A stretch of DNA of 64,000 bases from assembly GCA_964523405.1 (NCBI GenBank), contig CAZGAQ010000001.1:310001-374000 (forward strand). The letters run 5' to 3'. This DNA is from CAZGAQ01 sp964523405. Its GTDB lineage: Bacteria > Planctomycetota > Phycisphaerae > UBA1845 > Fen-1342. The notes beneath the pieces were generated by a model. That model saw only the letters and a list, made by a program, of their open reading frames with translations. It made no database searches and was not told the origin of the DNA. The translations under genes and the position numbers were made by a program. This document shows positions 59,870 through 64,000 of this stretch, piece after piece. The stretch's first letter is position 1. Every line of letters starts with the position of its first letter.

Positions 59870-60662
59870 CCCCCGCACGCTGCAGGGCCAGCGCTGCCGC
59901 CGGCTGGTCCGCCTCCCGCAACAGCCGCCGCAGCTTCTTGCGACGCTGCTGAAAGCCCCGTTGCACAAAATCCACGAACCCCGCCACGTCGTCCACTTCG
60001 ATGGCGTCGCGCGCGCGCGGGCGCAGCGTCACCATGATGGACTCCACCTGCGGACGCGGCCAGAACGCGCTGGGGGGCAGGATGGCCCGCAATTCCACGT
60101 CCGCCAGCGTCTGGGCAATGATGGAGACCGGACCGTAGTCATCACTGCGCGCCGCGGCCGCGAGTCGCTGCCCGACCTCCTTCTGGATGGTGCAGGTCAG
60201 CCGCTCGAACGGCAGGGGGACGTGGAGCAGATCCACGAGGAGGGGGGTCGCAATCTGATAGGGGAGGTTGGCGACCAGCTTGTAGTGTCCGCCGCGACGG
60301 GGTGGCTGGCTCGCCAGCACTTCGAGCGCCAGCGGGTTCACCTGGTGCTTGCCGGCGAGGGCGTCGGCCTGGATCAGCGTGAAGTGAGCCTGGCTGCCGA
60401 GTCGCTCGCGCAGCAGCGCCTGCAAGCCGTGGTCGATCTCGACCGCGACCACGCGGGCGCCGCGCGCCAGCAGGATTTCGGTCAGCGAGCCGGTCCCCGG
60501 TCCCACCTCCAGGATCGTGTCGGCCGCCGTCACCTCGGCGTACTCCACGAGCTTGCGCATCAGATTCAGGTCGATCAGGAAGTTCTGCCCAAACCGGTAC
60601 TGTGGGGCCAACCCGGCGGCGGCGAGGAGCGCGCGAATCTCAGATAGTGTCTGACCGGACAT
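59784..60662 (-). CDS. rsmA: 16S rRNA A1518/A1519 dimethyltransferase
   Basis: 292 residues (KsgA). It dimethylates two adjacent adenosines in helix 45 of 16S rRNA. Family motifs: QYRFGQNFLIDLNLM, SAM motif I LEVGPGTGSLTEIL, acidic VVAVEIDHGL, the catalytic motif IV NLPYQIATPLLV, and CTIQKEVGQRLAA. The start is the ATG at 60662 (MSGQTLSEI). The 3' end overlaps the convergent lipoprotein gene by 86 bases. Confidence 0.95.
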   Translation of the reverse strand: MSGQTLSEIRALLAAAGLAPQYRFGQNFLIDLNLMRKLVEYAEVTAADTILEVGPGTGSLTEILLARGARVVAVEIDHGLQALLRERLGSQAHFTLIQADALAGKHQVNPLALEVLASQPPRRGGHYKLVANLPYQIATPLLVDLLHVPLPFERLTCTIQKEVGQRLAAAARSDDYGPVSIIAQTLADVELRAILPPSAFWPRPQVESIMVTLRPRARDAIEVDDVAGFVDFVQRGFQQRRKKLRRLLREADQPAAALALQRAGVTADARPEELSPSAWRVLFRGLQAAARP

Positions 60663-60736
60663 GACGGGGATGGTACGGCAAGGGGCGTTTGTCGGGAACG
60701 GTCCGGCCGCGGGCTGCGGTGCGAGGCCGGGCCCCG

Positions 60737-60742
60737 TATAAT
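60737..60742 (+). promoter_or_regulatory. -10 box of acetyltransferase gene
   Basis: Perfect TATAAT, 50 bases before the GTG start at 60793. No clear -35 was identified. Confidence 0.4.
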
Positions 60743-60792
60743 GCGGACCGCCAACCGACTGACCCGAGACCCGCAGACGTGAGGGCCCACGC

Positions 60793-61974
60793 GTGAATCC
60801 GAATCCCAACGTCGGACCGCATCGTAACGAGGCGGAGCTCGCCCGTTTCACCGCGATCATCTCGGATGCGTTTGCCTCGCCGCCCGACCGGGCCGGGCCG
60901 TATTTTGACTCGGTGGGGCGGGAGAATCTGCGGCTGATCCGGCGGAACGGAGAGGTGGCCGGTGGGCTGGCGTTGCTGCCGAAGGGGCAGTTTTTCGGGG
61001 GCCGGTCGGTGCCCATGACCGGCGTCGCCGTGGTGGCGGTGGCCCCCGAGTATCGCGCCACCGGGGCGGCGACCGAGGTGCTGCGAGCGTCGCTGGAGGA
61101 GCTGTACGCGGCCGAGGTGCCGCTGTCGACGCTGTACCCGGCGACGGTGCAGCTTTATCGGCGGGTGGGCTACGAACTGGCGGGGCTGGCTGGCGAGGTC
61201 ACGATGCCGGCCAAGTCGGTCGAGGTCCGGGACCGGCGGCTCGGTTTGCGGCGCGCGACAGAAGCCGACGAGCCCGCCATCCGGGCCTGCTACCGGGCCT
61301 GGGCGGCGCAGGCGTCCGGCAATCTTGATCGCAACGCTTTCAATTGGCAGCGGACGCGCGAGGTGCGGGGCGAGCACGCGGATGGCTACGTGATCGAGCA
61401 CGACGGCGGCCTGGAAGGGTATGCCTTTGTGCTGCCACAGGCGACCGCGGATCCGTTCCGGTGGAACACGCGGGTGCTGGACATGGCGTTCACGACGCCC
61501 GACGCGGCCCGGCGGCTGCTGACGCTGCTGGCCGATTTCCGCACGACGCGCGATCAGATCGTGTTTCGGTCCGGTCCGGCCGACCCGTTACTCGTGCATC
61601 TGCCGGAGGCGCCCTACACGCTCACGAGCCGGGCGCCGTGGATGCTGCGGGTCGTTCATGTGCGGCGGGCGCTGGAGGAACGCGGCTATCCGGCCGGGCT
61701 CAAGGTCGAGCTGCACCTGGACGTGCGGGACGACCTTCTGCCGGGGAATAACGGGCGGCTGGTGCTGCGCATCGCGAACGGACGGGGCACGGTGGAGCCG
61801 GGGGGGCAGGGGGCGCTGGAACTGGACGTGCGCGGGCTGGCGGCGCTGTACACGGGTTACTTGTCCGGGCGGGACCTTGTTCTGGCGGGGCGCGCCCAGG
61901 GGGTGGCGGAGGCGCTGGACGTGGCCGGGGCCGCGTTCAGTGGACCGCTGCCTTGGATGCGGGACGCGTTCTAG
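60793..61974 (+). CDS. Eis-like GNAT acetyltransferase
   Basis: 393 residues. The N-terminal GNAT domain has the CoA-binding segment VVAVAPEYRATGAATEVLRA (R/Q-x-x-G-x-G/A type) and a second GNAT-like domain follows (about 150-290). A C-terminal SCP2-like domain (LRIANGRGTVEPGGQGALEL; LAALYTGYLSGRDLVLAG) completes the Eis family layout. Eis proteins acetylate aminoglycosides or protein lysines; which applies here cannot be told. The start is a GTG with GAGGG seven bases upstream. Confidence 0.88.
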   Translation: MNPNPNVGPHRNEAELARFTAIISDAFASPPDRAGPYFDSVGRENLRLIRRNGEVAGGLALLPKGQFFGGRSVPMTGVAVVAVAPEYRATGAATEVLRASLEELYAAEVPLSTLYPATVQLYRRVGYELAGLAGEVTMPAKSVEVRDRRLGLRRATEADEPAIRACYRAWAAQASGNLDRNAFNWQRTREVRGEHADGYVIEHDGGLEGYAFVLPQATADPFRWNTRVLDMAFTTPDAARRLLTLLADFRTTRDQIVFRSGPADPLLVHLPEAPYTLTSRAPWMLRVVHVRRALEERGYPAGLKVELHLDVRDDLLPGNNGRLVLRIANGRGTVEPGGQGALELDVRGLAALYTGYLSGRDLVLAGRAQGVAEALDVAGAAFSGPLPWMRDAF

Positions 61975-62046
61975 GCGTGGCGTGACCCGGGCGGAAGCGG
62001 ATTCGGGCAGGGCGCGAGCTTGTAGCCACCGGCCCCCAACCTGCGG

Positions 62047-62052
62047 TATACT
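62047..62052 (+). promoter_or_regulatory. -10 box of pilT
   Basis: TATACT, 82 bases before the ATG at 62135. A TTGTAG at 62020-62025 is 21 bases upstream, too far for a standard -35. Confidence 0.35.
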
Positions 62053-62134
62053 CTCAGGTTCGTGTCTCGCCCGGACAGCCGTCGCGGGCGTAGACGAACG
62101 GCGAGCTTCCGATGACGTTGGAGGACCCCACTCA

Positions 62135-63316
62135 ATGTCGGACGTAACCCCGGAAGAGCTCCACGAGCACGAGCACGAGCACGAGCACGAACGCGACGAC
62201 GAGGGCATCTCCCGCAAGAATCCGCTGCGGAAGTTCTTCAAGGCGATCATCGCCATGAAGACGTCCGACCTGCACCTGAAGGCCGGCCTCCCGGCGATGG
62301 CCCGGGTGAAGGGGGACCTGCGGCCCCTGCAGGGCGGGCCGCTGACGGGCGAGCAGATTCGGGCGGGGATTTTCGAACTGCTCAACGAGAAGCAGCGGAA
62401 CCTGTATGAGGAGAAGGGGGCCATCGACTTTGCGTATGACATCGGCGCGCAGGGCGACGCGGACCGGTTCCGCGTGAACGCGTTCCAGCAGCGGGGCAAG
62501 ATGTCGGTGGCCGCGCGGCGTGTCTCGCGGGACATCCGCAACTTCGAGCAGCTCTACCTGCCGCCGTCGATCGAGAAGGTGACGCACTTCCATCAGGGGA
62601 TGGTGCTGCTGGCCGGCATCACGGGCTCGGGCAAGAGCACGACGATCGCGGCGATGATCGACCACATCAACAAACGCGATCCGGTGCACATCGTAACGGT
62701 CGAGGACCCGATCGAGTACCTGTTCACGGACAAGAAGGCGGTCATCAACCAGCGTGAGGTCGGCATTGACGTGCAGGACTTCCACGATGCGCTGAAGTAC
62801 CTGATGCGAGAAGACCCGGACATCGTGCTGATCGGCGAGATGCGCGACGTCGAGACGTTCGGCGCGGCCGTGCACGCGGCCGAGACCGGCCACCTGGTCT
62901 TCGGCACGATTCACGCGTCCAGTTCGCCGCAGACGGTTTCGCGTATTCTCGATCTGTTCCCGGTGGATGAGCGGCGCTCAGTGCGCCAGGCGCTGGAGTT
63001 CAACCTGAAGGCGATCATTTGCCAGAAGCTGATCCCCAGCGTGAAGGAAGGCGTGCCGGTTGTGCCGACCGTCGAGATCATGTTCACCAACGCGTCCATC
63101 CGGAAACTCATCCGCGAGGAGCGCGACAACGAAATCGTGGACGTGATCCGGGCCTGCTACGACGACGGCATGGTGGACTTCACGGAAAACCTGCGTCGCA
63201 TGGTCGAGACCGGCTTTATCGACCACGCGACGGCGTACGAAGCGGCGCCGAATCCGGACGAACTCAAGATGGCCCTCAAGGGCATCAAGGGTCGGACCGC
63301 TGGCATTCTCGGATAA
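62135..63316 (+). CDS. pilT: type IV pilus retraction ATPase PilT
   Basis: 393 residues. Hexameric motor that retracts type IV pili. Landmarks: TSDLHLKAGLPAMARVKGDL (about 45-65), Walker A GITGSGKSTT (about 160-170), the Asp box VEDPIEY, Walker B DPDIVLIGEMRD, and the His box ETGHLVFGTIHASSSPQTV. The N-terminus carries an unusual His/Glu repeat (LHEHEHEHEHERDDE), encoded by a GAGCAC tandem repeat at 62163-62192. GGAGG is ten bases before the ATG. The next gene, another secretion-type ATPase, begins 68 bases downstream. Confidence 0.94.
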   Translation: MSDVTPEELHEHEHEHEHERDDEGISRKNPLRKFFKAIIAMKTSDLHLKAGLPAMARVKGDLRPLQGGPLTGEQIRAGIFELLNEKQRNLYEEKGAIDFAYDIGAQGDADRFRVNAFQQRGKMSVAARRVSRDIRNFEQLYLPPSIEKVTHFHQGMVLLAGITGSGKSTTIAAMIDHINKRDPVHIVTVEDPIEYLFTDKKAVINQREVGIDVQDFHDALKYLMREDPDIVLIGEMRDVETFGAAVHAAETGHLVFGTIHASSSPQTVSRILDLFPVDERRSVRQALEFNLKAIICQKLIPSVKEGVPVVPTVEIMFTNASIRKLIREERDNEIVDVIRACYDDGMVDFTENLRRMVETGFIDHATAYEAAPNPDELKMALKGIKGRTAGILG

Positions 63317-63384
63317 GGGCCCCGGCCGCGCCGGCCGGGAAGGTTGGCCCGGGCCTGCGGGCCCGGCGTGTAGGAGACTCCCCC

Positions 63385-64000
63385 GTGCACGAATGTCTGG
63401 CCCTACTGGCTCAGCTTCCCCCGAGCACGATGTACGTGCAGCCGGTGAAGCTGGTCGCGGTGGTGCTCTTGTTCGCCCTGTGGGCCCTGTTCGCCCAGTG
63501 GGTCGACAAGGACGCCGTCGCGGTCAACACGTACCGCGTGCTCTGGAACCTGCTCGTGCTCGGAACCGGAGCCGTCGTGATGGCGGCCGCCTGGCTCGTG
63601 CCGATCTTCTGGATCGGGCTGGCGGCGATGTTCGTGGTCAACACGACCATGATGATCGTCTACGTGATTCACCGCAACAAGCTGGTGCGGCCCGAGGATC
63701 GCGTGCTGACGGCCGAGCACTTCCGCCGGCTGAAGGAAGAGGGCTTCAGCGGCAAGAAGAAGGTGAAGGAAGTCAAGGAGCGGGTCCGCCTGACCGGGGC
63801 CGACAAGAAGGTTGTGCCCATTCCGGAAGAGGACCCGGAGCGCGAGCAATACCGGCTGGTACAGGACCTGGTCTTTGATGCCTTGTGGCGGCGCGCGGCG
63901 CTCGTCGAGCTCCTGCCCGGCAAGGAAGTCGCCAAGATCACCTACCAGGTCGACGGCGTGGCCACCGACCGGGAAGGCCTGCCGCGGGCGGAGGCCGATG
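63385..64000 (+). CDS. membrane-anchored GspE/PilB-type ATPase, N-terminal part
   Basis: Partial: 205 codons without a stop before the window ends. Residues about 20-40 and 50-90 are hydrophobic (VKLVAVVLLFALWALFAQWV; VVMAAAWLVPIFWIGLAAMF; VNTTMMIVYVIH). A Lys-rich stretch (GKKKVKEVKERVRLTG) and YRLVQDLVFDALWRRAALVE ... ITYQVDGVATDREG follow, resembling the N1 domain that precedes the GspE/PilB ATPase core. Planctomycete T2S/T4P ATPases often have such a membrane-anchored N-terminus. The start is a GTG at 63385 with GGAG (63373-63376) eight bases upstream. It lies directly after pilT. The ATPase motifs would lie beyond the window, so the family call is inference. Confidence 0.65.
   Translation, partial: MHECLALLAQLPPSTMYVQPVKLVAVVLLFALWALFAQWVDKDAVAVNTYRVLWNLLVLGTGAVVMAAAWLVPIFWIGLAAMFVVNTTMMIVYVIHRNKLVRPEDRVLTAEHFRRLKEEGFSGKKKVKEVKERVRLTGADKKVVPIPEEDPEREQYRLVQDLVFDALWRRAALVELLPGKEVAKITYQVDGVATDREGLPRAEAD

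Noticed and set aside
63393..63878. A closed 161-codon plus-strand frame after pilT
   Set aside because: It is a shadow of the better frame starting at GTG 63385, which has an SD, membrane helices and no stop to the window end.

Overview
The window looks like chromosomal DNA of a planctomycete (Planctomycetota, Phycisphaerae-like is my best guess). The DNA is GC-rich. It carries several membrane proteins with a CxxCGY(D/N)L(T/A)G zinc ribbon, secreted proteins ending in a GDGNCDG...DTSGDG dockerin-like tag, a PEP-CTERM protein, an Hc1-type histone-like protein, a prepilin-like protein with an H...DG-type tail and a UvrC without its C-terminal HhH domain. Taxonomy is inferred from these family traits only. 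No tRNA, rRNA, CRISPR array, insertion sequence or phage gene was seen.

Layout. 0.1-8 kb: a secreted HEWNH metallopeptidase-like protein (minus), a divergent NRAMP-like transporter operon with a soluble PRC/MgtE_N/CBS protein and a 42-residue membrane peptide, then uvrC (minus). 8-12 kb: histone-like protein, FabZ-type dehydratase, a UvrC-like protein with a degenerate nuclease domain, a 633-base gap without a convincing gene, and a nucleotide-sugar dehydrogenase (minus). 12-16.5 kb, all minus: Ski2-type helicase, threonine aldolase and a coupled exported protein. 16.6-22.9 kb: ECF sigma / anti-sigma / exported Pro-rich coiled-coil operon, a periplasmic-sensor hybrid histidine kinase and an LTxxQ-type lipoprotein. 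23.2-29.3 kb: prepilin-like protein, PEP-CTERM protein, aroC, a zinc-ribbon membrane protein and a chorismate mutase/prephenate dehydrogenase.

30-38 kb: three consecutive large secreted proteins (subtilase; copper/CHRD/sugar-dehydrogenase fusion; C39-like peptidase with a laminin-B domain) that end in the same 70-codon module, nearly identical at DNA level. 38-43 kb: small membrane proteins, three with zinc ribbons. Four of these genes lie between two copies of a composite repeat (a 151-base element of four hairpins, an 80-base segment and a 40-base dispersed repeat). 43-50.7 kb: glutamate dehydrogenase (minus), two paralogous PEP-synthase-like ATP-grasp proteins (the second with an N-terminal GAF-like sensor and a C-terminal nucleotidyltransferase), and a PhyH-type dioxygenase.

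50.8-64 kb: rhomboid-TPR protein, tandem duplicated glycosyltransferases (minus), FkbM methyltransferase, MFS transporter, queG (minus), a conserved small protein, a lipoprotein hydrolase whose 3' end overlaps rsmA, an Eis-like acetyltransferase, pilT with a His/Glu-repeat N-terminus, and the start of a membrane-anchored GspE/PilB-type ATPase cut by the window edge.

The best candidates for undescribed biology are the two-gene PEP-synthase-like/nucleotidyltransferase unit (44.7-49.8 kb), the NRAMP plus split-MgtE regulator plus micro-membrane-protein operon (3.5-6.3 kb), the nuclease-degenerate UvrC paralogue (8.8-10.0 kb) and the composite hairpin repeats around the zinc-ribbon cassette (39.7-42.9 kb). 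Gene starts were chosen mainly by Shine-Dalgarno (SD) spacing. Many promoter -10 boxes (TATAAT, TACAAT, TATACT) stand out against the GC-rich background.
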